Positions 15,625 to 24,009 of a DNA stretch of 64,000 nt are shown one piece after another. The position numbers and the translations under genes are program-made. Location: assembly GCF_018982965.1 (NCBI RefSeq), contig NZ_JACBYP010000017.1, positions 35,370 to 99,369 of the forward strand, read 5' to 3'. The stretch's first letter is position 1. Each line of letters begins with the position of its first letter. The notes under the pieces are model-generated. The model did not search any database, had not been told where the DNA came from, and worked only from the letters and a program-made list of their open reading frames with translations. The DNA is from Streptomyces mayonensis (GTDB taxonomy: Bacteria > Actinomycetota > Actinomycetes > Streptomycetales > Streptomycetaceae).

Positions 15625-15705
15625 CTTCCGCATGCGCGTGCCTCCGCGCCGCCACGGGTACCCGGTGGCCTCGGCAACGGGCAGGCGGCGGAGAGGAGCG
15701 GCACC

Positions 15706-16737
15706 GTGAGCAGCACAACGGGCAGCAGGATCGTGGTCACGGGCGCCACCGGCAACGTGGGCAGCAGCGTCGTGCGGCTGCTCTCGGAGGACCCGCAGGT
15801 GGGGTCCGTGCTGGGGCTGGCCCGGCGGACTCCCGGGTGGTCGCCCGCGAAGACGGAGTGGGCCACGGCCGATCTGGCCTCGGACCGGACCGACCTGGCC
15901 CGCCACTTCGCCGGCGCGGACGCGGTGGTGCACCTGGCCTGGGCCTTCCAGCCGACGCACGACCCGGCGACGACCTGGCGCACGAACGTACTGGGCTCCC
16001 TCCGGGTCTTCGACGCGGTGGCAGCGGCCGGAGTGCCGGCGCTGGTGCACGCCTCCTCGGTCGGCGCGTACTCACCGGGGCCGAAGGACCACGCGGTGGA
16101 CGAGTCGTGGCCGACGCACGGCTGGCCGGACGCCGCGTACTGCCGCGAGAAGGCCTATCTGGAGCGGGTCCTGGACACCTTCGAGCGGGACCGTCCCGGC
16201 ATCCGGGTGGTGCGGATGCGCCCCGCCTTCCTCTTCAAGCGCGAGTCGGCCAGCGAGCAGCGCCGCATCTTCGGCGGCCGGTTCCTGCCGGGTCCGGTGG
16301 CGCGCCCCGGCCTCCTCCCCTTCCTGCCGGACGTCCCCGGGCTCCGGGTGCAGGCCCTGCACACCGACGACGCGGCCGACGCCTACCGGCTGGCGGTACG
16401 CTCCGCCGATGCTCGCGGGCCGTTCAACCTGGCGGCCGATCCGCCGGTGGACGCGCGGCTGCTGGGCGGGACGACCGGAACGCGTCCGGTGCGGCTGCCC
16501 CGCACCGCGGCCCGCTCGGCCGTCGCCGCCGCGTGGGGACTGCGCCTGCTGCCCGCCTCGCCGCACCTGTTCGACGCGGTGCTCGGGCTGCCGCTCATGG
16601 ACTGCACGCGGGCGCGGGTGGAGCTGGGCTGGCGGCCCACGCGTACGGCCACGGAGGTGCTGGAGGAATTCCTGCGCGGTTTCCGGCAGGGGGCCGGCGC
16701 GGACACCGTGCCGCTGCGGGGGCGCAAGGTCGGCTGA
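15706..16737 (+). CDS. NAD-dependent epimerase/dehydratase (extended SDR)
   Basis: 343 residues from GTG at 15706 (AGAGGAG upstream). The nucleotide-binding motif is VTGATGNVGSSVVRLL (TGxxGxxG). The catalytic region has HASSVGAYSPG and Y-C-R-E-K in AYCREKAYLERVL (YxxxK). C-terminal residues follow the extended SDR pattern. Such enzymes act on nucleotide sugars or related compounds in the cytosol; here the substrate cannot be assigned. The structured region and terminator at 15470-15624 precede it, so expression could be controlled there. Confidence 0.9.
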   Translation: MSSTTGSRIVVTGATGNVGSSVVRLLSEDPQVGSVLGLARRTPGWSPAKTEWATADLASDRTDLARHFAGADAVVHLAWAFQPTHDPATTWRTNVLGSLRVFDAVAAAGVPALVHASSVGAYSPGPKDHAVDESWPTHGWPDAAYCREKAYLERVLDTFERDRPGIRVVRMRPAFLFKRESASEQRRIFGGRFLPGPVARPGLLPFLPDVPGLRVQALHTDDAADAYRLAVRSADARGPFNLAADPPVDARLLGGTTGTRPVRLPRTAARSAVAAAWGLRLLPASPHLFDAVLGLPLMDCTRARVELGWRPTRTATEVLEEFLRGFRQGAGADTVPLRGRKVG

Positions 16738-16765
16738 GGACGGAACGACCCCGCTCGCGGGCGGT

Positions 16766-17080
16766 TCAGCCGGAGGACTCGTCCGGCACCGGGTGCTCGG
16801 GGTGGACGGCGCCCGAGTGCGGTGCACCGCGGCGGCCCGTTCCCGCCTCGTCGGTGTCGGGCACGTCGGTCGGGGGCGGCCCGGCGGCCGGGTCGTCGCC
16901 CGGCTCCCCTGCGCCGCCCTCGGCCCCGTCGTCCTCCGGGCCCTGGAGGTGCTCGCGCTGCTCACGGGTGGGCGCGGCGGCCTCCCACGGGTCGTCGTGG
17001 TCGCCGGCCTGCTGGTCCGGCATGTCCCTCGGGACCGGGGTGCCGTTCTCACCCGGCCCCTCGTGGCGGCGGTCCGTCAC
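16766..17080 (-). CDS. Small acidic, probably disordered protein
   Basis: 104 residues, GTG start with GGAAGGAG 6 nt upstream. The sequence is rich in Asp, Glu, Gly, Pro and His (for example DQQAGDHDDPWEAAAP, GPEDDGAEGGAGEPGDDP) with no hydrophobic core, so it should be intrinsically disordered. I do not recognise a function. The good ribosome site and codon bias support it as a real gene. It is convergent with the epimerase (28 nt gap). Confidence 0.6.
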   Translation of the reverse strand: MTDRRHEGPGENGTPVPRDMPDQQAGDHDDPWEAAAPTREQREHLQGPEDDGAEGGAGEPGDDPAAGPPPTDVPDTDEAGTGRRGAPHSGAVHPEHPVPDESSG

Positions 17081-17111
17081 GGCACGCTCCTTCCGGCGGT
17101 CTCCGGGTCAC

Positions 17112-17171
17112 CTGTCCCCGGTTCGTCTGTCTCCGGTTCGTCGGTTTCCCGTTCGTCTGTCTCCCGTTCGT
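17112..17171. repeat. Four tandem 15-nt units
   Basis: Units at 17112, 17127, 17142 and 17157 follow the pattern CTGTCTCCSGTTCGT, with one to four changes each. They lie in the 351-nt divergent spacer between the small acidic protein (start 17080) and the FBP protein (start 17432). Apart from this array and the palindrome at 17380-17398 I see nothing else there. Confidence 0.8.
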
Positions 17172-17379
17172 ACCAGCGGCTCCGGGTACCTCCGCGCCGA
17201 GCGGTGAAACCTCACTGCGGAACTGCCCGCCGTGCGCGAGGAAGGCTCGCCCCCTTCCTGGTCCGTGCTCTCCTGACCCGACCTGCGAACCCACGATGGC
17301 CGCCGGCCACGCCTGCCGCTGAAACCGCCCTCGGAAAATCACTGGCCCTTCGGCGATCCGGCTATCTATGGTAGACGAA

Positions 17380-17398
17380 AACCTAGAGCCCCTAGGTT
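17380..17398. promoter_or_regulatory. Inverted repeat 34 nt before the FBP gene, candidate operator
   Basis: AACCTAG (17380-17386) and CTAGGTT (17392-17398) are exact complements around 5 nt. A TAGACG box lies just upstream (17372). The position between a likely promoter and the GTG start suits a repressor site or a leader hairpin. Confidence 0.5.
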
Positions 17399-17431
17399 GA
17401 CTCTCGTGACCGCAGATCCAGGGAGACTCCC

Positions 17432-17926
17432 GTGAGAGCACTCGTCGAGCAGGACGTCCGCGCCTCGTTCATCAATTGTTCCAAGGGCGAGACCAAGCGC
17501 CTGGCCGTCCCCCGCGACCTCGCCGAACGCCCCTGGGACGACCTCGACTTCCTCGGCTGGCGGGACCCCGGCGCGCCGGACCGCAGCTACCTCGTCACCG
17601 ACCACGACGGGCAGCTCACCGGCGTGGCCCTGCGGTTCCAGCCCGCCCGGAGCGGCTTCTTCCAGCGCAGCCTGTGCGCGCTGTGCCTCACCGCGCACCC
17701 CCGGGGAGGTGTCTCCCTGATGACGGCGCGCAAGGCGGGCGCGGCGGGGCGCGAGGGCAACTCGGTGGGCCTGTACATGTGCACCGACCTGGCCTGTTCC
17801 CTGTACCTGCGGGGCAAGAAGGTCCCCGGGGGCGGCACCCGCATCGAGGAGAGCCTGACGCTGGAGGAGCAGGTCGCCCGGACCCTCGGCAACCTGTCCG
17901 GCTTCCTCGCCAAGGTGACCGGCTGA
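17432..17926 (+). CDS. FBP-domain protein (EF-G-binding zinc-finger type)
   Basis: 164 residues, GTG start with GGGAG upstream. The C-terminal part carries the four-Cys zinc finger of FBP/FusB-like proteins: CALC in QRSLCALCLTAHP and C-x4-C in YMCTDLACSLYLRGKK. FusB-type proteins bind EF-G through this finger and free it from fusidic-acid-stalled ribosomes; actinobacterial FBP proteins are thought to act similarly but are little studied. The gene is separate from the EF-G-like GTPase at 7123. The palindrome at 17380-17398 may control it. Confidence 0.85.
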   Translation: MRALVEQDVRASFINCSKGETKRLAVPRDLAERPWDDLDFLGWRDPGAPDRSYLVTDHDGQLTGVALRFQPARSGFFQRSLCALCLTAHPRGGVSLMTARKAGAAGREGNSVGLYMCTDLACSLYLRGKKVPGGGTRIEESLTLEEQVARTLGNLSGFLAKVTG

Positions 17927-18041
17927 AGATCGCGGACGCGCGCCGGCGTCCGGCGCGTGGGAACCGCAACCGCCCCCTGTGCCCGGCTACCGTCCTTGTC
18001 CGGATACGTTCGAGGCGCCTGGGGAAGGGAACAGCCCGAGG

Positions 18042-19307
18042 ATGCGGGATGTGCGGGATCTGCGTGAGGCCGCCAGGTCGGCACTGCGGCGGGTGAAGTG
18101 GCTCAGCGACCCCGTGGTCGCGCAGGCACTGCGCTCGGCCGCCGCCGCCTCCATCGCCTACGTCATCGCGGTGCGCCTGACCCCGGACAAGTCGGCGGCA
18201 CCCCTCACCGCGCCCCTGACGGCGCTGCTGGTCGTCCAGGTCACCCTGTACGCCACGCTCAAGATGAGTTTCCGCCGGGTGAACGCGGTGGTGGCCGGTG
18301 TCCTGGTCGCCATCGCCTTCAGCCAGCTGGTCGGGCTGAGCTGGTGGAGTCTGGGTCTGCTGATCGTGTCGGCGCTGGGCGTCGGGCACCTGGTGCGGGC
18401 ACACGAGTTCACGGCCGAGGTCGCGATCAGCGCGATGCTGGTGCTCGGGGTGACCTCGCACGGGAGCCTGGCCTGGGCCCGGGTGGTGGAGACCCTGATC
18501 GGGGCGACCGTGGGGCTGGCCTTCAACCTGTTCCTGGCTCCCCCGGTGTGGGTGGAACAGGCCGGCGAGTCGGTCGTGGGGCTGGCCCGGCAGGTGCGCC
18601 AACTGCTGCTGCGGATGGGCGAGGAGGCGGCCGGCAGCACGCCCTTCCACGAGGCGGCGGCCCGGTTGCACGAGGCACGGCGGCTCGACCACGACATCGG
18701 CGAGGTGGACGAGGACCTCCGTCAGGCCGAGGACAGCCTGCGGTTCAACCCCCGGGTGCGCGAGGGGCTGCTGCACCGGGTGGTGCTGCGCACCGGTCTG
18801 GACACCCTGGAGATCTGCACGGTGGTCATGCGGGTCCTCGCCCGCAGCTTCACCGACCTCGCCAAGGAACGCGAGCCCGATCCCCTCTTCGCGCCGGAGA
18901 CCGGCGCCGCGGTCCAGCAGTTGCTCTCCGAGATCGCCGACGCCGTGGTGAGCTTCTCGGTCCTCGTCACCACGAACGCCAGTGACGACGCCGAGTCCGC
19001 GGAGGCGCGGCTGGCCGCCGAGCTGCGGCAGGCCGCGGTCACCCGGGACCGGCTGGACGAGCTGCTCCTTCAGGAGGTCCGGCGTGACTCCCGGCAGTGG
19101 CAGTTGCGGGGTGCGGTGCTGGCGGAGGTCAACCGCATCATCGACGAGATGGACACCGAACACCGTTCCCGCCGGCTCCTGGAGGAGCTGGACCGGCACA
19201 CGCGCGAGCAGCGCGAACGCATGCCGCGGCTGACCCGGCTGCGGGACCGGGCCCGCGGCCTGCTGCGCCGGCGGAACCGCAAAGCGCCCGCGGGGCGTTC
19301 CTCCTGA
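18042..19307 (+). CDS. Second FUSC-family membrane protein
   Basis: 421 residues from ATG at 18042. Six predicted membrane helices lie in the first ~170 residues (SAAAASIAYVIAVRL, APLTALLVVQVTLYATL, VNAVVAGVLVAIAFSQLVGL, SLGLLIVSALGVGHLV, AEVAISAMLVLGVTS, TLIGATVGLAFNLFLAPPVWV), then a long, charged, helical cytoplasmic region ending in an Arg-rich tail. It matches the plan of the FUSC protein at 14199 but differs widely in sequence, so it is a distant paralogue rather than a recent copy. GGAAGGGA lies rather far upstream; a GTG at 18051 is an alternative start. Transport substrate unknown. Confidence 0.85.
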   Translation: MRDVRDLREAARSALRRVKWLSDPVVAQALRSAAAASIAYVIAVRLTPDKSAAPLTAPLTALLVVQVTLYATLKMSFRRVNAVVAGVLVAIAFSQLVGLSWWSLGLLIVSALGVGHLVRAHEFTAEVAISAMLVLGVTSHGSLAWARVVETLIGATVGLAFNLFLAPPVWVEQAGESVVGLARQVRQLLLRMGEEAAGSTPFHEAAARLHEARRLDHDIGEVDEDLRQAEDSLRFNPRVREGLLHRVVLRTGLDTLEICTVVMRVLARSFTDLAKEREPDPLFAPETGAAVQQLLSEIADAVVSFSVLVTTNASDDAESAEARLAAELRQAAVTRDRLDELLLQEVRRDSRQWQLRGAVLAEVNRIIDEMDTEHRSRRLLEELDRHTREQRERMPRLTRLRDRARGLLRRRNRKAPAGRSS

Positions 19308-19356
19308 GGAGCGGTGACACACGGAAGCAGGGCTTCACTCAGGAGGGAGCGCGGGG

Positions 19357-20406
19357 ATGAGCGACACCGGCGCAACGGGCGTACGGATCGACGGGAACGG
19401 GCTGGTGCTGCCGGGCGGTGCGCGGGTGCGGTTCGTGCGCACCCTGCGGCTGCCCGAGACGGGCACCCATCCGCTGCCGCCCGGCCTGGGCGACTTCCCG
19501 GTCCGCCGGGTCGCCGACCACGCCGACACCGTGCCCGAGTCGTGGCGGGCCCGCGGCGGGGTGATGCTGCCGGTGTATCTGCGCGAGGCCATGTGGCTGA
19601 GCTTCGCCGGTACGAGGGAGCCTGCCGCGCTCCAGGTCGGGGCCGGCAAGGTCTGCGCGGTCTCGGGGCGGCCCTGGAGCGACCGGCTGTCCCGGGATCC
19701 GCAGAACTACCTGGTCCTGCCGCGTCAGCCCTGGCTGGACGGCATCAACTCCGGGACGGGCACGGTCCGCCAGTTCGTGGCGGTGCCGCTCGGCATGGGG
19801 GCGACCGTCGAGGGCCAGGTGACCGGGGAGGAGGTCTGGGGCGGCGTCCAGTTGCAGGCCTTCCGCCTGAACGACACGGAGCTGGCCCGCTGGCGCCAGG
19901 AGGAGCGGCGCCGCGCCGAACTGCGGCGCCGGGCGGCCCGTTCGGGCGGTTCCCTCGGCGCCCCGGCACCGGCGTGCGCACCGGCCGCTCCCGGTTACGG
20001 CGCCGCGGCCGGGGCCCGTTCCGCACCGGCCATGGGCCTGGGTGCCGGGGGCTCCATGCGCCAGGAGGTGTACCGCGACGAACGGCCCCTGGCCGACTGG
20101 GCCGAGCGTCCGGCCGGCCGGGTCTTCGTCCACCTGGTGACGCCTCCGCAGTGGCGGCGCATCACCGGAGAGGAGCCGCCGCCGTCCCCCGTCGACCGGG
20201 CCGCGTACACCCGGGCGGGCCTGCCCTGGTACGAGTACTACGACGAGGACGCCCACGACCTGGCACCCGGTGAGTCGCTCCAGGCCGTGCGACCCGTCGG
20301 GGACTGGCTCGGGGACGACCACGAACCGTGGCAGGCCCCGGCCGAGCAGCAGGTCCACCCGCTCAAGGACGCCCCGGGCAAGACGGTGGAGGACGGGGAC
20401 TGGTAG
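19357..20406 (+). CDS. Conserved hypothetical protein
   Basis: 349 residues with AGGAGGG 9 nt before ATG. No signal peptide or membrane helix. The first ~190 residues look globular (VMLPVYLREAMWLSFAG, KVCAVSGRPWSDRLSRDPQNYLVLPRQPWLDG, QFVAVPLGMGATVEGQVTGEEVWGGVQLQ). An Ala/Gly/Pro linker follows, then a second conserved part with WAERPAGRVFVHLVTPPQWRRITGEEPP and GLPWYEYYDED. I recognise no domain. The invariant-looking LREAMWLSF and QPWLDG segments would be useful for finding relatives. It follows the FUSC gene by 49 nt, so co-transcription is possible. Confidence 0.75.
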   Translation: MSDTGATGVRIDGNGLVLPGGARVRFVRTLRLPETGTHPLPPGLGDFPVRRVADHADTVPESWRARGGVMLPVYLREAMWLSFAGTREPAALQVGAGKVCAVSGRPWSDRLSRDPQNYLVLPRQPWLDGINSGTGTVRQFVAVPLGMGATVEGQVTGEEVWGGVQLQAFRLNDTELARWRQEERRRAELRRRAARSGGSLGAPAPACAPAAPGYGAAAGARSAPAMGLGAGGSMRQEVYRDERPLADWAERPAGRVFVHLVTPPQWRRITGEEPPPSPVDRAAYTRAGLPWYEYYDEDAHDLAPGESLQAVRPVGDWLGDDHEPWQAPAEQQVHPLKDAPGKTVEDGDW

Positions 20407-20837
20407 GCGTGGTCCGGAAGCGGGACACGGGACGACGGCCGGGGTCGCCCGGTGCGCGACGTGGACGGCGGCGCCTGCACCGGACGGCACCCCGGCGCCC
20501 GGTCCACAGGCAACGAGCCCCGGGCCACCACGCCCACGGCGCTGTCCGCCCGATGAACGGCGCGCGCCCACCACGGCGGGCGCCCGGTCGACGGCGACGC
20601 CCGACGCGGCGCGCGCCGAACGCAGCGAGGTCAACGGCAGGACGGTGGCGCGGCGCGAGGCCCGGGACAGCGGCAGCGGCAGCGGCAGCGGCAGCGGCAG
20701 CGGCAGCGGCGGGAGCAACGCGGGGCGCGCGGTGACGGTTGGGACATGCGGCGGTTCGTCGGCCTGCTCGGGCGGACGGCCGCCGCGGCGGCACTACCCG
20801 TGGCGGTGAACTGCGGCCCGCAGGCGTGCCGTTCGCC
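20407..20837. other. 431-nt spacer with a hexanucleotide array
   Basis: No convincing gene: open frames here give Ala-, Gly- or Arg-rich low-complexity products with no ribosome site. The spacer holds the (CAGCGG)7 array at 20668-20709 and lies between two convergent genes. Confidence 0.6.
20668..20709. repeat. (CAGCGG)7 microsatellite
   Basis: Seven perfect tandem copies of CAGCGG, 42 nt, between the convergent hypothetical gene and the DUF2470 gene. Perfect hexanucleotide arrays of this length suggest copy-number variation between strains. Confidence 0.9.
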
Positions 20838-21563
20838 TCAGCCGTCGCCGTCCGTGCGCTGCCGCTGCAGTGCGCGGGGGCAGGAGGCGGCGCTCGCCTG
20901 TGCCAGCAGGACGTGCACCCGTTCGGTGAGCTGGGCGACGTCGTCGGCGGGCGCGTGGAAGGGCAGGCGTACGTCGCCGTGGGAGCGGATGCGCTCGATG
21001 CGCAGCGTCAGCCCGTGCCGGTCGACCGCGAGGGGACGCACCCGCACCGCGCCGTGCAGGCTGTCGGGGTCGACGAGCCGGGTCAGCCGGTCCACCGCGT
21101 CGCCGTGGCAGTCGGCGAGGTGGGTCAGCAGCCGGGCCTCGGCCAGGGCCAGCGGGTCGGGCGCGGCGGCGGTGAACTCGTCGACGTCGACCACGACGGC
21201 CCCGGAGGGCTGCCGCAGGACCACGCGGGTGGGCCGGAAGGCGAGGTGTCCGTCCTCCAGCGCGAACCAGCCGGCGAGCCAGAGCCTGGCCCTGATCCGG
21301 CCGCGCACCGGGACGGGCGCCACGTCGGCGAACTCCAGCACGGCGGACGGCTCTCCGCGCGGCGCGCAGATCGCCGCCGCCACCAGCGCGCTGTCCTCGG
21401 GCACGTGCAGGAGGATCCGGCCGTCGTCGGCCACGGTGTGCGCGCCGACGAACTCCTCCCGGCCGCCCTCGGCCGTCACCGCGCACGACCATGCGGCGGC
21501 GAGCACGGAGCGGGCCTGCTCCGCCGCCGCGGGCGCGGCCGTCCAGGCGTTGCGGTCACCCAT
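20838..21563 (-). CDS. DUF2470-domain protein, iron-regulated
   Basis: 241 residues from ATG at 21563 (GGAGG 6 nt upstream). The C-terminal DUF2470-like domain includes LAEARLLTHLADCHGDAVDRLTRL and DRHGLTLRIERI; the N-terminal half has a split-barrel-like pattern (GRILLHVPEDSALVAAAI, VPVRGRIRARLWLAGWFAL). DUF2470 is found with haem-utilisation HugZ-like flavin/haem proteins, so a role in haem or iron handling is plausible. The iron box 24 nt upstream of the start strongly supports iron-responsive control. No haem-ligand motif can be pinpointed from sequence alone. Confidence 0.82.
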   Translation of the reverse strand: MGDRNAWTAAPAAAEQARSVLAAAWSCAVTAEGGREEFVGAHTVADDGRILLHVPEDSALVAAAICAPRGEPSAVLEFADVAPVPVRGRIRARLWLAGWFALEDGHLAFRPTRVVLRQPSGAVVVDVDEFTAAAPDPLALAEARLLTHLADCHGDAVDRLTRLVDPDSLHGAVRVRPLAVDRHGLTLRIERIRSHGDVRLPFHAPADDVAQLTERVHVLLAQASAASCPRALQRQRTDGDG

Positions 21564-21586
21564 CCTCAACCTCCGTCGTTCAATCA

Positions 21587-21605
21587 TTAGGTAAGGCTCA
21601 CCTAA
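21587..21605 (-). promoter_or_regulatory. Iron box (DmdR/IdeR operator)
   Basis: TTAGGTAAGGCTCACCTAA is a 19-bp near-dyad almost identical to the actinobacterial iron-box consensus. It sits just upstream of the DUF2470 start, where an iron-loaded DmdR1-type repressor would block transcription. Confidence 0.9.
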
Positions 21606-21711
21606 CCTATCGGAGATCGGGGTGCGCGCCAACCACATCGCGTGATCTTTGCGTGACTTTTCCGCGCGCCCGGTCCCCGCGCCCCGGAGCTGCGGGCCAC
21701 TCCGGGGGCGT

Positions 21712-22320
21712 TCAGGCCTCGATCGCCCCCAGCAGCGCCCGTGCACACAGGTCCCGCACCTGCTCGCGGGCCGGCTCCGGATCCCGCAGCCACTCCAGGC
21801 AGACCGCGGTGGTGAACGCCAGCCACCCGCGCACCGCCAGCCGCACGTCCGTGCGCTCCCCGAAGGCCGGGCCGAACTCCGGGTCGGCGGCCAGGGCGGC
21901 GAGGATCTGCCGTTCCTGCGCGGCGAGCGCCCGCCGGTAGACCCCGCGCACCGCCTGGTCGCCGGCCGCGTCGGCGCGGTGGAAGGCACGGTAGCCGTGG
22001 GCATGGGCCCGGACGTACTCGAGGTACGCGTCGAGGCCGGCGGCGAGCTGCTCGCGGACCGGGACGCCGGGGACGGCCGCCGTCATCCGCAGCATGCGCT
22101 CGCTCTCGCGCTCGACGACCGCCGCGAAGAAGTCCCGCTTGTTCGGGAAGTAGTGGTACAGCAGCCCGCGCGAGACCCCGGCGATCTCGGCGACCTGCTC
22201 GATCCGCACCTCGTCGTACGGGCTCTCCGAGAACAGTCGCGCCCCCACCGAGAGCAGCTGTTCCCGGCGTTCACCGGTGCTGAGCCTGCGGCGGGTGCTC
22301 CCGCCCTGGGTCGCGGCCAT
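21712..22320 (-). CDS. TetR-family regulator
   Basis: 202 residues. The N-terminal helix-turn-helix reads RREQLLSVGARLFSESPYDEVRIEQVAEIAGVSRGLLYHYFPNKRDFFAAVV, a complete TetR DNA-binding domain; the C-terminal ligand region is helical (LAAGLDAYLEYVRAHAHGYRAFHR). It is divergent from the CYP102-like P450 with 123 nt between starts, including an inverted repeat at 22344-22380. By analogy with BM3R1 and CYP102A1 in Bacillus, it probably represses the P450 and responds to fatty acids or related ligands; this is inference from context. Confidence 0.9.
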   Translation of the reverse strand: MAATQGGSTRRRLSTGERREQLLSVGARLFSESPYDEVRIEQVAEIAGVSRGLLYHYFPNKRDFFAAVVERESERMLRMTAAVPGVPVREQLAAGLDAYLEYVRAHAHGYRAFHRADAAGDQAVRGVYRRALAAQERQILAALAADPEFGPAFGERTDVRLAVRGWLAFTTAVCLEWLRDPEPAREQVRDLCARALLGAIEA

Positions 22321-22343
22321 GACCGCACCTTACTTGACGCAGG

Positions 22344-22380
22344 TTCAACAACGGGACGAGACTGGACCCGCGTTATTGAA
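22344..22380. promoter_or_regulatory. Inverted repeat in the TetR/P450 divergent promoter
   Basis: TTCAACAACG (22344-22353) and CGTTATTGAA (22371-22380) are complementary at 9 of 10 positions. A TTGACG hexamer at 22334 could be the -35 of the P450 promoter, so a repressor here would block RNA polymerase. Confidence 0.6.
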
Positions 22381-22443
22381 TCCATGTACAACAGGCTTGC
22401 CCCGGCACCGGCGGCACGCCGTTGCGTCTGAGGGAGATCGCGC

Positions 22444-24009
22444 ATGGCCCGGACAGCGCGGGAAACGGCCGGGGACGGACTGCCGAAGGGCTTCCGCAGC
22501 GCCGAGCTGGGCTGGCCCGAACTGCACCGCATACCCCACCCTCCGTACCGGCTCCCGCTGCTCGGCGACGTGGTGGGGGCGAGCAGGAGCACCCCGATGC
22601 AGGACTCGCTGCGCCACGCGCGGCGGCTGGGGCCGATCTTCCGGCGGCGCGCCTTCGGCAAGGAGTTCGTGTTCGTGTGGGGCGCCTCGCTCGCCGCGGA
22701 CCTGGCGGACGAGGCCCGGTTCGCGAAGCACGTGGGCCTCGGGGTGGCAAACCTCCGGCCGGTCGCGGGCGACGGGCTGTTCACGGCGTACAACCACGAG
22801 CCCAACTGGCAGCTCGCGCACGATGTGCTGGCCCCCGGGTTCAGCCGCGAGGCCATGGCCGGGTACCACGTGATGATGCTGCAGGTGGCCGCGCGGCTCA
22901 CCGGCCACTGGGACCGGGCGGAGGCGTCCGGCCGGTCGGTGGACGTGCCCGGCGACATGACCCGGCTGACGCTGGAGACCATCGCGCGCACCGGCTTCGG
23001 GCACGACTTCGGTTCCTTCGAACGTTCCCGGCCCCATCCCTTCGTCACCGCGATGGTCGGCACGCTCGGCCACGCCCAGCGCCTGAACACGGTGCCCGCC
23101 CCGCTGGCCCCCTGGCTCCTGCGCGGCGCGAGCCGCCGCAACGCCGCCGACATCGCCTACCTCAACCGCACCGTCGACGACCTGGTCCGCGAGCGCCGGG
23201 CGGCCGGGAGTCCGGGCGGCGCCGGGGACCTGCTCGACCGGATGCTGGAGACGGCCCACCCCACGACGGGCGAGCGGCTGTCGCCCGAGAACGTCCGCCG
23301 CCAGGTCATCACCTTCCTGGTCGCCGGTCACGAGACCACCTCGGGTGCGCTCTCCTTCGCCCTGCACTACCTCGCGCAGCACCCCGAGGTCGCGGACCGG
23401 GCCCGCGCCGAGGTGGACCGTGTGTGGGGCACGGCCGAGGCTCCCGGCTACGACCAGGTGGCCAGGCTGCGCCACGTGCGCCGGGTCCTGGACGAGTCGT
23501 TGCGGCTGTGGCCCACCGCTCCCGCCTTCGCGCGGGAGGCCCGCGAGGACACGGTGCTCGGCGGCACCTACCCGATGCGTCGCGGGGCCTGGGCGCTGGT
23601 CCTCACGGGCATGCTGCACCGCGATCCGGAGGTGTGGGGGCCGCACGCCGAGCAGTTCGACCCGGACCGCTTCGAGGCGAAGGCCGTACGGTCGCGGCCG
23701 GCGCACACCTTCAAGCCGTTCGGGACGGGCGCGCGGGCGTGCATCGGGCGGCAGTTCGCGCTGCACGAGGCCACGCTGGTCCTCGGGCTGCTGCTGCGCC
23801 GCTACGAGCTGCGGCCCGACCCCGGCTACCGGCTGCGGGTGACCGAGCGGCTGACGCTGATGCCCGAGGGGCTGCGGCTGCGGCTGGTCCGGCGGACCCC
23901 GTCCGCGCCGGACCGCTCGCCCGGCACGGCTACGGCGGCCGGGAGCACCGGGCAGGCCGACGGGGCCGGCTCAGCGTCCCGTTGTCCAGTGCACCGGGCG
24001 GGCGACTGA
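22444..24009 (+). CDS. CYP102-like cytochrome P450, stand-alone heme domain
   Basis: 521 residues. The N-terminus (IPHPPYRLPLLGDVVG; AYNHEPNWQLAHDVLAPGF) resembles the fatty-acid hydroxylase CYP102 group. The I-helix AGHETTSGALSF (about residue 294), K-helix ESLR (351-354) and heme loop FKPFGTGARACIG (Cys about 433) are complete. Unlike P450-BM3, no reductase domain follows; the chain ends in a ~40-residue Ala/Gly/Ser-rich tail. CYP102B-type enzymes in Streptomyces can be stand-alone and need separate redox partners. Expected reaction: hydroxylation or epoxidation of fatty acids. The gene overlaps the convergent pentapeptide gene by 39 nt. Confidence 0.9.
   Translation: MARTARETAGDGLPKGFRSAELGWPELHRIPHPPYRLPLLGDVVGASRSTPMQDSLRHARRLGPIFRRRAFGKEFVFVWGASLAADLADEARFAKHVGLGVANLRPVAGDGLFTAYNHEPNWQLAHDVLAPGFSREAMAGYHVMMLQVAARLTGHWDRAEASGRSVDVPGDMTRLTLETIARTGFGHDFGSFERSRPHPFVTAMVGTLGHAQRLNTVPAPLAPWLLRGASRRNAADIAYLNRTVDDLVRERRAAGSPGGAGDLLDRMLETAHPTTGERLSPENVRRQVITFLVAGHETTSGALSFALHYLAQHPEVADRARAEVDRVWGTAEAPGYDQVARLRHVRRVLDESLRLWPTAPAFAREAREDTVLGGTYPMRRGAWALVLTGMLHRDPEVWGPHAEQFDPDRFEAKAVRSRPAHTFKPFGTGARACIGRQFALHEATLVLGLLLRRYELRPDPGYRLRVTERLTLMPEGLRLRLVRRTPSAPDRSPGTATAAGSTGQADGAGSASRCPVHRAGD

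Noticed and set aside
20363..20809. Open frames over the hexanucleotide array coding poly-Ala or (Ser-Gly)n proteins
   Set aside because: No ribosome site, low complexity, and no similarity to a known protein; produced by the repeat itself.
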